Shown here: in pieces, positions 47,762 through 56,431 of the stretch
How the letters are laid out: each line of letters begins with the position of its first letter
How positions within the stretch are numbered: position 1 is the first letter of the stretch
Assembly (NCBI RefSeq): GCF_014204935.1
Contig: NZ_JACHMJ010000001.1
Coordinates: 1,860,001-1,924,000 of the forward strand
Source: Conyzicola lurida
GTDB lineage: Bacteria > Actinomycetota > Actinomycetes > Actinomycetales > Microbacteriaceae
Direction of reading: 5' to 3'
DNA: 64,000 bases
Program-made: the position numbers and the translations under genes
Notes under the pieces: model-generated
Told to the model about the DNA's origin: nothing
Databases searched by the model: none
What the model saw: only the letters and a program-made list of their open reading frames with translations

Positions 47762-48933
47762 TGAGCGGCCGAGGGGACGGTGTCGATGTCATCGTCATCG
47801 GCGCCGGCCCCGCCGGCCTCGCCGCAGCCCACGAGCTGATGCGTGTGGGCCGGCGGGTACTGGTACTCGATCGGGGCACTTCGGTGGCCTCGAGTTGGCG
47901 CGCGCACCGTACGGGCTTCCGCCTGCACACGGTGCGGCGCCTCTCGGGGCTACCCGGCATGGTCATCCCCCGCGAGTACGGACGATACGTCACCAGTTCG
48001 GATCTGGTGCGGTACCTCGAGCAGTATGCCGAGGGCATCGACGTGCGGTTTGATTCTCGGGTCACCGAGGTAGAGCGGGTCCGGGATGCCCCTGACAGCG
48101 CTCGTTGGTCGGTTACCACGACCGGCGGCGTTGCCCATCGCGCCGCGTCGGTGGTCATGGCGACCGGATACAACCGGCTCCCCCACATTCCCGAGTTGCC
48201 GGGGCTCGACGGTTTCACCGGCTCGGCGTTGCACGTGTCCGACTATGCGGGCGGTGGCCAGTTCGCCGGCATGGATGTGCTCGTCGTGGGTTCGGGCAAC
48301 GCGGCGGCGGAGGCCGCCACCGAGCTGGTGGCAACGGGAGCCCGACGGGTGACCATGGCGGTGCGTACGACGCCGCATATTGTCCGGAGACGTGTAGGAG
48401 GCGTCTCGATGCAGGCGATCGCCATCGCCATGAGCCTCCTCCCGGTCGGGCTGGCCGATCGGCTGGCGTCCGCGCTCGCGCACTTCACGGTCCCCGACCT
48501 GTCTGCCAGGAACCTGGGACGCCCACGACCGGACCTCTTCACGCGGGTGCGGCGGGACCGCTCGGTGCCGGTGCACGACACGGGCATTCTGCGCTTGCTC
48601 GAGGCGGGGACGGTGATCCCGGTCGCGGCCGTCGCCGGCTTCGAGCGGGAAGCGGTTCTCCTGGCTGACGGGCAGCAGCTCCACCCCGATGTGGTGGTGT
48701 TCGCCACCGGATACCGCCGCGGGCTCGAGCGCCTGCTGGGAGGACTGGGTTTGCTCGACGAGCACGGCGATCCGCGAGCGGCGTCGGGATCGCGGGCCGC
48801 TCCCGGCTTCTCGTTCGTGGGTTTCACCGTTTCGGCGACAGGCGCCCTCAGGCAGATGGCCGGGGACGCCCGCCGGGTCGCGAATGAGGAACGGCGAGCG
48901 GCGAAGCGCGGTCCGCTCAGTCGCGGGCGATGA
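47761..48933 (+). CDS. Flavin-containing monooxygenase-like NAD(P)/FAD oxidoreductase
   Basis: This 390-residue protein has two Rossmann motifs: VIVIGAGPAGLAAAHEL near residue 10 for FAD and VLVVGSGNAAAEAATEL near residue 178 for NAD(P)H. FATGYRRGLERLL near residue 320 is the C-terminal FMO/YUCCA-like motif. It therefore probably hydroxylates or N/S-oxidises a small organic molecule. It is translationally coupled to the GMC oxidase, so the two may act in series. Its 3' end overlaps the convergent LuxR-type regulator by 17 bases. Confidence 0.9.
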   Translation: MSGRGDGVDVIVIGAGPAGLAAAHELMRVGRRVLVLDRGTSVASSWRAHRTGFRLHTVRRLSGLPGMVIPREYGRYVTSSDLVRYLEQYAEGIDVRFDSRVTEVERVRDAPDSARWSVTTTGGVAHRAASVVMATGYNRLPHIPELPGLDGFTGSALHVSDYAGGGQFAGMDVLVVGSGNAAAEAATELVATGARRVTMAVRTTPHIVRRRVGGVSMQAIAIAMSLLPVGLADRLASALAHFTVPDLSARNLGRPRPDLFTRVRRDRSVPVHDTGILRLLEAGTVIPVAAVAGFEREAVLLADGQQLHPDVVVFATGYRRGLERLLGGLGLLDEHGDPRAASGSRAAPGFSFVGFTVSATGALRQMAGDARRVANEERRAAKRGPLSRGR

Positions 48934-51628
48934 GCTTGGCCCGGCTGGCTGAGCCCGTCTTCCGCAGGATCGCCGAGACGTGCGACTCAACGGTCCGCAC
49001 GCTCACGAACAGCGCCGCCGCTATCTCCCCGTTGCTCTGTCCATCGCGAACCAGCCCGTCGACCCGGCGCTCCGCCGCCGTCAGCTGGGCCGGGGAGACC
49101 ACTTTCCGTTTCTCCGTGGAGGCGGCTTCCAGATGGTGGCGCAGCCCCTCGATGCCGGCCGCCTCGAAGAGCAGTTCGGCGCCGCTGATGTCGTCTCGCG
49201 CCTGAGTCACCCGCCGCAGCCGCCGCAGGATCCGGGTGCGCTGCAGCAGTGCCAGCATCTCGTCGCCCGGTCTACGGTGATCGGCTGCTAGGTCGACGGC
49301 CGCAGTGGATTCGGCCAGCGCAGCCGAGAGATCGCCCGTCGCTGCCAGGTACAGCGCCGTCATCCGGTGCAGGCCGATCTGCGAGATCGGCCGATCCCTC
49401 GTCTCCACGAAAGCGCGGATGCGGGCGAGGCGGACGCCGGCCTCCTCGATGTCGCCTACCTGCAGCAGTGCCTCCACGAGGGGGAGGTCGACGCGGAAGC
49501 GGCTTCCGGGTTCGACGAGTTCGAGGTCGTCCGCCGTCTTCGCTGCGACCCGCAGGTGTCGTATCGCTTCGTGCCAGTCGCGCCGTCCGAGGGCGGACAT
49601 TCCGAGCAGCCCTTCGATTTCCAGCGCAGTGTCGGTGGTCGAGGCGCGCCAGGCGGGGATGATCCGGCGGAGGTCGTCGTGACGGCCTGTGGCGACCATG
49701 AGCAGCCCTGCCATCGTCTGGAGACCTGCCGGCAGGTCGCCGGAGGTGATGTCGAAACCGGAGCGGCTGGCGAGCACTTCCGCCGCGCCTACGTTGCCGG
49801 CGATAGTCTCGACGAGAGCGGCGTGCGCGAGGAAGACGCGTTCGATCCCTTCTTTGCCTTCCGCCCTCGCCCAGTCGACTAGACCGGCCAAGGACCGGCG
49901 GGACAGGTGGACGTCGTCGGCCAGGTGGGCGAGGAAGCCCTCTGTGGCGAGGCCCGAGTCATCGAGTCCGACCACGAGTCGCACCGCCTGTCGGCGGTTC
50001 ATGTCGGCGATGATCTCGTGGTCGAGTCCGTCGCCGGCGTCTACGTGCGACCGCGCGAGCCCGCGCAGTGCCCGATGGGTGGCGTTGGGGGTGTCAGCGG
50101 CGGACAAGTCGGAAAGCGCTGCGGCCGAGCGACGGGCGCGTTGCGACACCCGCAGGCCCGCAGCGGATACGGAGTTGGCGTGGAGGATCGCCTTTCGGAC
50201 AGCCTCCGGCGCGGCGGCCGTCGCGAGGAAGCCGCGGGCCCGCGCCGGGTCGGCGCTGGTTGTCAGGGCGACCCACGTGTCGTATTGGGGTATGTCGAGG
50301 CGCGAGGGTGCGACGCGGCCGAGCGCGAGGAGGCAGGCGTTGTCGTCGCCGGCGGAGAAGAGGTGCTGGGCTTGGGTGAGAAGACGGTCCTGGTATGCGG
50401 CCGTCGAAGGGTCGGTCCGTTCGACCGCTTGCGCGTCGAAGTGGGCGGATCGGAGTCGTGCGCCACGCTGGCGCATGATGACGGCGGCGGCCGTGAGCGC
50501 CAGCGCGATTGTCTCGTCGGGCCCGGGCGGCTGGGACTGCTGGAGGTGCTGCGCCTTGATTACGGGATCGGTGATCGCCCGGGCGATGAATGCGTGCAGC
50601 TCCCGTCGCCGGGATTGTCCGAGGCTGGCCGTGGCGGCGGAGGCGTGCAGGGGATGCCGGGTGGTGGCGGTCCCCGTTGTCATTTCGAGGAAGCCGGCGT
50701 CGTCTGCCTCGTCGATGGCGTTCTCCGGGATCCCGGAGAAGCGGAGGACGTCGCCCAGAAGGGCGAGGGAGGGGCGTCCGAGGAGGGCGACGATCGCGAC
50801 GACGTCGGAGGCCGGGCGGCTGAGCGCCTGTAGCCGGTCCGCGACGGCGACGGCGAGTGGCGGCGGGGCGTCGAGTGTGCCGACTTGGAGCGCGCCGAGG
50901 TCGCCGGTGGCGCCGCGTCGGATGAGTTCGAACGCCCACATCGGGTTGCCACCGGTGTGCTCGCGGAGCGCTACGACCTGTGAGCGGGTTGGAGTGGATG
51001 GCCACGCCGGGCGAGTGAGGCGTTCGAGTTCGTCGACCGTCAGGCCGTCGAGGTCGTGGACCTGGTTGGGATCGAAGGTGAGTCCCGAGGTGTGGGCGGA
51101 TCGGCGCCCGTATTCGCGGGTGGTTGCGACGAGACGGATGGGGCTGTCTGAGAGGTGTCTGAGGGCGCGTTCCATGACCGCGATCGACTCCGGGTCGGAC
51201 CAGTGCAGGTCGTCGACTAATAGCACTACAGGCATGTTGGCGGAGATCTGACGCAGGATGCTCTCGAATGAGAGGGCCGTGGCCAGTGCTGGTATCTCGG
51301 TCTCGGCTGGGCGCCGGCCGAGGGCGATCTCGAGGATGGTGCGGTGTTCACCTGCGGTGCTTCCGAGCAGCTCGAGGTCGAGGTCGCCCAGGAGGTCCCA
51401 GAGCATGCTGTAGGAGGTGTGCCTTTCGGCGAATGACGGGCTCGCGCGCAGTACGAGTGAGCCGGACAAGGAGAACCGGGTGGCGGCGGCTGCGATGAGG
51501 GTGGACTTGCCGATCCCTGGCTCCCCCACGAGCAACAGGCGCTGATCCGTCGAAGCGGGCAGAGCGGCGATGAGAGCAGCCGCCGTCGTCCGATCCAGTG
51601 CAGCGAGGTTGGAGTCGATCTTCGTCAT
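48917..51628 (-). CDS. Large LuxR-family ATPase regulator (LAL-type), island regulator
   Basis: This 903-residue LAL regulator has Walker A LLVGEPGIGKSTLIAAA near residue 33, Walker B VVLLVDDLHWSD near residue 135, a long helical TPR-like middle and a C-terminal LuxR/NarL HTH (LTAAERRVDGLVRDGQSNGEIAAALFVSVRTVESHVSAIL, residues 840-890). LAL proteins are usually activators of nearby catabolic or biosynthetic genes. A 7-2-7 palindrome, the geometry recognised by NarL/LuxR HTH dimers, recurs in island promoters, so this protein is a candidate reader of it. It is convergent with the GMC-FMO operon. Confidence 0.9.
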   Translation of the reverse strand: MTKIDSNLAALDRTTAAALIAALPASTDQRLLLVGEPGIGKSTLIAAAATRFSLSGSLVLRASPSFAERHTSYSMLWDLLGDLDLELLGSTAGEHRTILEIALGRRPAETEIPALATALSFESILRQISANMPVVLLVDDLHWSDPESIAVMERALRHLSDSPIRLVATTREYGRRSAHTSGLTFDPNQVHDLDGLTVDELERLTRPAWPSTPTRSQVVALREHTGGNPMWAFELIRRGATGDLGALQVGTLDAPPPLAVAVADRLQALSRPASDVVAIVALLGRPSLALLGDVLRFSGIPENAIDEADDAGFLEMTTGTATTRHPLHASAATASLGQSRRRELHAFIARAITDPVIKAQHLQQSQPPGPDETIALALTAAAVIMRQRGARLRSAHFDAQAVERTDPSTAAYQDRLLTQAQHLFSAGDDNACLLALGRVAPSRLDIPQYDTWVALTTSADPARARGFLATAAAPEAVRKAILHANSVSAAGLRVSQRARRSAAALSDLSAADTPNATHRALRGLARSHVDAGDGLDHEIIADMNRRQAVRLVVGLDDSGLATEGFLAHLADDVHLSRRSLAGLVDWARAEGKEGIERVFLAHAALVETIAGNVGAAEVLASRSGFDITSGDLPAGLQTMAGLLMVATGRHDDLRRIIPAWRASTTDTALEIEGLLGMSALGRRDWHEAIRHLRVAAKTADDLELVEPGSRFRVDLPLVEALLQVGDIEEAGVRLARIRAFVETRDRPISQIGLHRMTALYLAATGDLSAALAESTAAVDLAADHRRPGDEMLALLQRTRILRRLRRVTQARDDISGAELLFEAAGIEGLRHHLEAASTEKRKVVSPAQLTAAERRVDGLVRDGQSNGEIAAALFVSVRTVESHVSAILRKTGSASRAKLIARD

Positions 51629-51653
51629 GGTTCAGCTTTCGTCGGTCACGCAA

Positions 51654-51692
51654 TAAAAGGGAGCGCGCGACCGGTGGTGGCCGCACGCTCCC
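51654..51692 (-). terminator. Rho-independent terminator after the cytosolic hydrolase
   Basis: On the minus strand GGGAGCG (51692-51686) pairs with CGCTCCC (51665-51659), followed by TTTTATT. It sits 16 bases past the hydrolase stop and isolates it from the LuxR-type regulator gene that begins at 51628. Confidence 0.8.
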
Positions 51693-51707
51693 TCGCTGGT
51701 GAGGTGG

Positions 51708-52421
51708 CTATTTGGAGAAGGACGCGGCCTCGGTGATCACGCGCGCGACGGTCTCGGGATCGGCGGCCATCGACAGGTGTCCCGAGGTGACGACGGTCAG
51801 GCGCGAAGCGGCGCGCTCGGCCATCCACGACTGGGTCTCGAACGGGATGCTGTGGTCGTCGGTACCGGCGACGTACCAGGACGGCAGCGTCTTCCACGCC
51901 TGGTCGGCGCGGGCCGGCTCGGAGAGGGCCTGGAAGGTGATCGGGCGTTGTTTGGCGAACAGGGGTGCCGCGAGTTCCTCGGGGAGGCCGTTGACGAAGC
52001 CACCGGCGAAAGCGCCCGGCTGCAGGTAGAGGTCGACGTTGTGGTCGCCGGGGAACGGCGCCATGTCGAACAGGGCGCCGGGGTCGACCGGGCCGGCGTG
52101 GCCGGCGAGGTCGAGGATGGTCTCGCCCTCCTCGGGTACGAAGGCGTTGAGGTAGACGAGTGCCTGCACGTCGGGGTGGGTGAGCGCTGCTCCCCCGATG
52201 ACTGCTCCGCCGTAGGAATGTCCGACGAGCACGACCGGTCCTGTGGTGCGTGTCTTCAGGAACGCGGCGAGGTAGTCGGTGTCGTTGTCGAGGGAGCGGA
52301 GCGGGTTGGCGAAGTGGGTGACGGTGTAGCCGTCTGCGGCGAGCAGGGCGTCAACCGCGGCGAAGGGGCTGGAGTCGCTCCAGGCGCCGTGGACGATGAC
52401 GATGGTGGGCTGGGTGGTCAT
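51708..52421 (-). CDS. Alpha/beta hydrolase (EstC/salicylate-esterase-like), cytosolic copy
   Basis: This 237-residue hydrolase has HGAWSDSSPF near residue 11 (oxyanion region), nucleophile elbow GHSYGG (Ser near residue 69), candidate acid Asp in AGTDDHSIPF near residue 188 and His in TSGHLSM near residue 214. It resembles plant and bacterial methylesterase/EstC-type enzymes. It is a paralogue of the lipoprotein hydrolase directly upstream, sharing stretches such as ALFDMAPFPGDHNVDLYL, but lacks any signal peptide. Both are probably one operon under TetR-type operators. The substrate is unknown, probably a small ester or lactone. Confidence 0.9.
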   Translation of the reverse strand: MTTQPTIVIVHGAWSDSSPFAAVDALLAADGYTVTHFANPLRSLDNDTDYLAAFLKTRTTGPVVLVGHSYGGAVIGGAALTHPDVQALVYLNAFVPEEGETILDLAGHAGPVDPGALFDMAPFPGDHNVDLYLQPGAFAGGFVNGLPEELAAPLFAKQRPITFQALSEPARADQAWKTLPSWYVAGTDDHSIPFETQSWMAERAASRLTVVTSGHLSMAADPETVARVITEAASFSK

Positions 52422-52476
52422 GATGACTTCCTTCTTCTTTGTTTGGGATGGTGGGGTGATCGGGTGGAGGTGGGTG

Positions 52477-53334
52477 CTACTTGGCTGCTGCGGCGGACTC
52501 GATGGCCTTGGTCACGGCCTCGGGGTCGGCGACCATCGAGAGGTGTCCGGCCTTGACCTCGATGAGGGTGGAGCCGGCGCGCTCGGCCATGAAGCGCTGA
52601 GTGGAGATGTCGATGCTGTGGTCCTCGGTTCCGGCGATGTACCAGGACGGGAGGGTCTTCCATGCCGGGTTCGCGGCGGCGGGCTCGATGAGTGCGGCGT
52701 AGGCGATCGGGCGCTGGCTGGCGAGGTAGGTCGCGGTCTGCGCGTCGGTGAGGCCGTTGGAGAATCCGCCGGCGAATGCTTCGGGCTTCAGGTAGAGGTC
52801 GACGTTGTGGTCGCCGGGGAACGGCGCCATGTCGAACAGCGCGGCCGGGTCGACCGGGCCGGCCTTGCTGGAGAGGTCGAGAATAGTCTCGCCCTCCTCC
52901 GGCACGAAGCCGTTGACGTAGACCAGCGACTGCACGTCGGTGTCGCTCAGCGCGGCACCGCTGATGAGCGCTCCGCCGTAGGAGTGTCCGACGAGAACGA
53001 CGGGACCCTCGGTGCGGGTCTCGAGGAACGAGGCGAGGTACGCAGTGTCCGCGCCGAGGGCGCGGAGGGGGTTCGCGAAGTTGACCACGGCGTAACCGTC
53101 GGCGCGTAGTTCCTTGCTCACGGCGTCGAACGGGCTGGCGTCGCTCCATGCGCCGTGCACCATGACGATGGTGGGCTTGGACGGGTCGACCGGCACCTCG
53201 CTGGACGAGCCGGCGGCGGCGTCCACCGGTGCGGGGGCGCAGCCGGCGAGGGCGACCAGAGCGACCGCGGATGCGGCGACTACGACGCCGATACGGCCGC
53301 GCTTTGACGAGGAGAGTGACGAGAAGATGTTCAT
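52477..53334 (-). CDS. Alpha/beta hydrolase, lipoprotein copy
   Basis: This 285-residue protein has a signal peptide with lipobox LAGC (Cys near residue 33), a short linker, and then an alpha/beta hydrolase domain closely related to the next gene's product: HGAWSDASPF, GHSYGG, AGTEDHSIDI and KAGHLSM are at the corresponding places. The pair therefore places the same chemistry on the cell surface and in the cytosol. ATG 53334 is chosen for the signal peptide; the upstream frame lacks sense. Two TetR-type operator copies lie 77-175 bases upstream. Confidence 0.9.
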   Translation of the reverse strand: MNIFSSLSSSKRGRIGVVVAASAVALVALAGCAPAPVDAAAGSSSEVPVDPSKPTIVMVHGAWSDASPFDAVSKELRADGYAVVNFANPLRALGADTAYLASFLETRTEGPVVLVGHSYGGALISGAALSDTDVQSLVYVNGFVPEEGETILDLSSKAGPVDPAALFDMAPFPGDHNVDLYLKPEAFAGGFSNGLTDAQTATYLASQRPIAYAALIEPAAANPAWKTLPSWYIAGTEDHSIDISTQRFMAERAGSTLIEVKAGHLSMVADPEAVTKAIESAAAAK

Positions 53335-53410
53335 GATGGGCTGCTTTCGTTGAGGTGATGCAGGATGTGTGGTCCGGATGGACCGGGAGGAGATCTGGAG
53401 AACAACCCAT

Positions 53411-53432
53411 GTAGACGAACTGGTTACTCTAC
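53411..53432 (-). promoter_or_regulatory. TetR-type operator, site 2 (most symmetric)
   Basis: The pattern GTAGA-NN-AAC-NN-GTT-NN-TCTAC is palindromic across 22 bases. It lies 77 bases upstream of the lipoprotein hydrolase start and shares its left 15 bases almost exactly with site 1 before the island TetR gene. Confidence 0.7.
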
Positions 53433-53487
53433 GTAGGCACAACTATGGGGGGTCGGTCGGAAAAGCACAACTCGAAATTGAAAATAG

Positions 53488-53509
53488 GTAGACGAACTGG
53501 TCACATATT
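53488..53509 (-). promoter_or_regulatory. TetR-type operator, site 3
   Basis: GTAGACGAACTGGTCAC repeats the left part of site 2 with one change; the right half is degenerate. Its centre is 77 bp from that of site 2. Two operators at this distance could allow cooperative repression. Confidence 0.6.
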
Positions 53510-53543
53510 CGGAAAAATCAGATCCCAGCACCGTGCTGGAAGA

Positions 53544-53559
53544 CCCGTGGATGCACGGA
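53544..53559. promoter_or_regulatory. Island palindrome site 3 (two mismatches)
   Basis: CCCGTGGATGCACGGA keeps the right heptamer GCACGGA intact and the left one in five of seven positions. It lies 34 bases before the GTG start of the small HAAS-like gene and upstream of the hydrolases. Confidence 0.45.
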
Positions 53560-53593
53560 TGACCGGCAGTTGCACGCGTTTTATCGTTTATGC

Positions 53594-53980
53594 GTGACCT
53601 CCCCGAATTCCCCGACGACTACGCCGCCCGGCCCACAACCCGCGACCGGGACCGGTGCACGCGCGGAAGCAGAGGTCTACGTGACTGCGTTCGAAGAAGC
53701 GCTCCAACAACGCGTGCCGGCGCCGCTGAGATTCAGTTCCGTAGACGACCTGAAGGAGGAGTTGTCGTGGCTCGATTCGCGAGGTACCGCGATGCTGTTC
53801 GCGGACTTGGGAAGCCCCCAGGAGGCTGCGAGAAGAATCATCCTGAAGTGGATAGTCTCCGAACACCTCCGCCGGCGGAGGCGCGGGTTTCGCATCCTCG
53901 CTGCCGGTGCAGGGGTTCTCGGGTTGACGCTGCTGGTCGCCTCCAACGTCAACAATCCTCGCGTCAGGTGTTCGCCTTAG
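53594..53980 (+). CDS. HAAS-like domain protein with one membrane span
   Basis: This product has 128 residues from GTG 53594 (136 if a TTG at 53570 is used). An N-terminal helical segment (AEAEVYVTAFEEALQQRVPAPLRFSSVDDLKEELSWL) and ADLGSPQEAARRI resemble the HAAS module of DUF1700-type membrane sensors. That is followed by a basic stretch and one membrane segment (ILAAGAGVLGLTLLVASNV). The usual PadR partner and longer membrane domain are absent, so it may be a truncated member. It converges with the SDR gene, overlapping by 17 bases. Function unknown. Confidence 0.55.
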   Translation: MTSPNSPTTTPPGPQPATGTGARAEAEVYVTAFEEALQQRVPAPLRFSSVDDLKEELSWLDSRGTAMLFADLGSPQEAARRIILKWIVSEHLRRRRRGFRILAAGAGVLGLTLLVASNVNNPRVRCSP

Positions 53981-54980
53981 TGCCCGGCGGTCGCTCCCCC
54001 CACTCGACACCGGCAAGGTCGGCCGTGGCGTCCCAGGTCGCGCGGGCGAGCGTGTCGTCGTCGAGTAGACCGATCCGGCGGATCACCGTGGTCGGTCCCT
54101 CCACGCGCGGCTGGCCGATCGACGACCACAGTCTCGGCCCCCAGATCTGACCGCCGTCGGCTACGGGATCCAGAGCGGCGCGGACGATGGGCCACGCCCC
54201 GCGGTCCTTGCCCTGTGCGACCGCGAATAGCGGTGCCGTGGCGATCCGCCGAAGCACTGTCGGTTCCATCACGCCGGCCCGGCGTGGGCTCAGACCGTCG
54301 TGAGCTCCGCCAGGGTGCGCGAGAACGCTCGTCACCTGGCTGGCGCTGCCGCGGAGCCGACGGTCGAGTTCGAGGGCGATGAGCATCTGGGCGGCCTTCG
54401 ACCGCGCGTAGGTCGGGAAGCTCTGATACGCACCCGTCGTGCTGTTCAGGTTCGCCATGTCGAGGGTACGGAGCCGCGCCAGCCACGGTGCAATGCTCGC
54501 GAGGGTGATCAGGCGGCTGCCCGCCGTGCGTTCCAGCACAGCCATCGCCTGCGCGGCGAGAGCGAAGTTGCCTACGACGTTCACGCCGAAGACGGTCTCG
54601 TTGCCGTCGGCCGTCTCTGTGCGTGCTTTTGTGAGAATGGCTGCGGCATTGAGCACGAGCGCGTCGACTCGAGGCAGGTCGCGCAGGGCAGTGGCCGTCT
54701 CGGCGACCGACGAGAGACTCGACAGATCGAGGTGAAGATAAGAGACTCTCGCACCGGGTACCCGAGCGCGGATCGATGCAATCGCGTTCTGCGCCTTGGC
54801 CTGGCTGCGCGACGCCATCACCACCGTGGCGCCGGCGTGGGCGAGTTGTTCGCTGATGAAGTAGCCGATACCGGCGTGCCCGCCGGTGATGACGAAGACC
54901 TTTCCTTCGGCGCGAGGCAGGCGTCGCGGATTCCACCCGGCAGCGACGCCGGTCGTGTCCCGCTCGATTTTGACAGACAT
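53964..54980 (-). CDS. Short-chain dehydrogenase (retinol-dehydrogenase-like)
   Basis: This 338-residue classical-type SDR has TGGHAGIG near residue 33 for NAD(P), NAAAIL near residue 110, a catalytic Ser in LITLASIAPW and the YARSK active site near residue 200, all intact. The N-terminal extension NPRRLPRAEGKV and overall length match retinol/protochlorophyllide-reductase-like SDRs. It starts 3 bases after the Gfo/Idh gene's stop, as the last gene of a three-gene minus-strand operon. The substrate is unknown. Confidence 0.9.
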   Translation of the reverse strand: MSVKIERDTTGVAAGWNPRRLPRAEGKVFVITGGHAGIGYFISEQLAHAGATVVMASRSQAKAQNAIASIRARVPGARVSYLHLDLSSLSSVAETATALRDLPRVDALVLNAAAILTKARTETADGNETVFGVNVVGNFALAAQAMAVLERTAGSRLITLASIAPWLARLRTLDMANLNSTTGAYQSFPTYARSKAAQMLIALELDRRLRGSASQVTSVLAHPGGAHDGLSPRRAGVMEPTVLRRIATAPLFAVAQGKDRGAWPIVRAALDPVADGGQIWGPRLWSSIGQPRVEGPTTVIRRIGLLDDDTLARATWDATADLAGVEWGERPPGTKANT

Positions 54981-54983
54981 GCG

Positions 54984-56099
54984 CTAGATCGCCTTCGGGA
55001 GAAAGACGCGGGCGCCGGAGATGGCTGCGTTCTCGACGGCGTCGATCACACGGAAAGTGCGAAGCGCCTCGGCGAAGTCGGGCGCGTTGCGCGAGCCCTC
55101 CCGCAAGTCAGCGGCGAAGGTGTCGTACATCCGGGCCACGCTGTAGGCGGTCGTATTCACCAGCAGCTCAAGACCGGGGGTCTGGTCGGTGAAGCGCTCG
55201 GGGATGGTGAGCGCCGTGAGGCGGTCGCTGCCTTGCGAACCGGAGATGGTCGGCGCGAACATACCCGGGTGACCTCCTTCGGCGCGGAGCTGCAGGGTGC
55301 CCTCGGTCCCGTTGATCTCCCACAGGAACATCTCCCCGCCTTGGTGTCCTTCGCGGAAGTGGAGGCTTGCGGTGGTTCCCGACTCGAGCCGGCCGATAAC
55401 CGCGACCTGGTCCGGCGCCGTCTTGACGATCCGGTCGCCGGTTTCGAGGACGACCATGTCGGGGCGGCGGGTGTCGAGAACGGCCGAGAGTTCACTGAAA
55501 TCGCCGAGGACGTGGTTGAGCACGTCGATGCTGTGGGCGGCTACAAGGCGCAGCAAGCTCGCGCCGTTTTCCTTCTTGACGATGTACGAGTTGCCCTGGT
55601 CGATGATCCCACCGAGACCGGCCGAGCCGATCAGGGTGGTGGACAGGACGGTTCCGACATAACCCTCGGCGACGAGCTCGCTGGCATACATTACGGCGGG
55701 ATTGCTGCGGGACTGCAATCCGACGAGTGTTCGAGCCTTCTTCTGCTGCGCGAGCCCGACCATCGCCTGGACCTCGTCGATATCCAAGCCGAGAGGCCAC
55801 TCGCTGTAGACGGACTTGCCTGCATTGAGGGCCGCATCGACGATCTCGCGGTGATGCGCAACCTTGACAGTGACGACCACGAGGTCGACCTCGGGACTTG
55901 TGACGAGGTCATGGTGATTGCTGAATGCCAGCTTCACGCCGAACGCCGCTGCCGCAGCATCCGCCGAATCTTGACGTGTGCTGCTCAAAGCCGTGATCTC
56001 GTACGACGGCAGCGATCGAAGCGCCGGGATATGCGCTTCCGCCGCCCACCCTCGCTGCGCATTGACGCCGACGATGCCGACTCTGATCGGCGCGCTCAT
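54984..56099 (-). CDS. Gfo/Idh/MocA-family oxidoreductase
   Basis: This 371-residue protein has an N-terminal Rossmann domain (RVGIVGVNAQRGWAAEAHIPAL) and a variant of the family's conserved E-K-P sequence: VYSEWPLGLDIDE near residue 95, where Trp replaces the catalytic Lys. GLQSRSNPAVMYASELV follows. The C-terminal domain contains a conserved His in RLVAAHSIDVLNHVLGDF, near residue 180. The Lys-to-Trp change is known from Gal80-like members and may reduce or remove dehydrogenase activity. ATG 56099 overlaps the upstream small gene's stop (ATGA). It could act as a sugar/cyclitol dehydrogenase or as a sensor. Confidence 0.87.
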   Translation of the reverse strand: MSAPIRVGIVGVNAQRGWAAEAHIPALRSLPSYEITALSSTRQDSADAAAAAFGVKLAFSNHHDLVTSPEVDLVVVTVKVAHHREIVDAALNAGKSVYSEWPLGLDIDEVQAMVGLAQQKKARTLVGLQSRSNPAVMYASELVAEGYVGTVLSTTLIGSAGLGGIIDQGNSYIVKKENGASLLRLVAAHSIDVLNHVLGDFSELSAVLDTRRPDMVVLETGDRIVKTAPDQVAVIGRLESGTTASLHFREGHQGGEMFLWEINGTEGTLQLRAEGGHPGMFAPTISGSQGSDRLTALTIPERFTDQTPGLELLVNTTAYSVARMYDTFAADLREGSRNAPDFAEALRTFRVIDAVENAAISGARVFLPKAI

Positions 56100-56413
56100 A
56101 CGAGTGCCGCCCCGAAGAACTCGACGCGTGTCGCAGGAACATCCATCGCTGGGCTCGGCACCGTCAGAGCGCCTGCCGCGACCATGGCCGCCTGCACCGC
56201 AGGGAGGTCCGAGGTCTCGATCGTATAGATACAAAGGAACTCCGCGGGCGCGTCGACCGGTGCGAGCATACGGCGGAAGTCGGCCGAGACGAAGCCTGGA
56301 AGCGCGAGCAGCTCCGGTATGTGCGTCGCTAGGTACCAGTCACGGTATTCGGCTTCGCGGCCGTCGAGGGCCCTGCTGCGCACTGTCTGGATGTACTTGG
56401 TCAATGGGTCCAC
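56096..56413 (-). CDS. DUF4286-like dimeric alpha/beta-barrel protein
   Basis: This 105-residue protein with REAEYRDWYLATHIPELLALPGFVSADFRRML and a C-terminal VPATRVEFFGAAL looks like the DUF4286/EthD-like ferredoxin-fold family, small dimeric proteins often found in catabolic operons. It is the first gene of the operon continuing with the Gfo/Idh and SDR genes, overlapping the former by 4 bases. The region upstream carries two inverted repeats that may be TetR operators. Role unknown. Confidence 0.78.
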   Translation of the reverse strand: MDPLTKYIQTVRSRALDGREAEYRDWYLATHIPELLALPGFVSADFRRMLAPVDAPAEFLCIYTIETSDLPAVQAAMVAAGALTVPSPAMDVPATRVEFFGAALV

Positions 56414-56431
56414 TCTCGTCGATGGTCAAAT

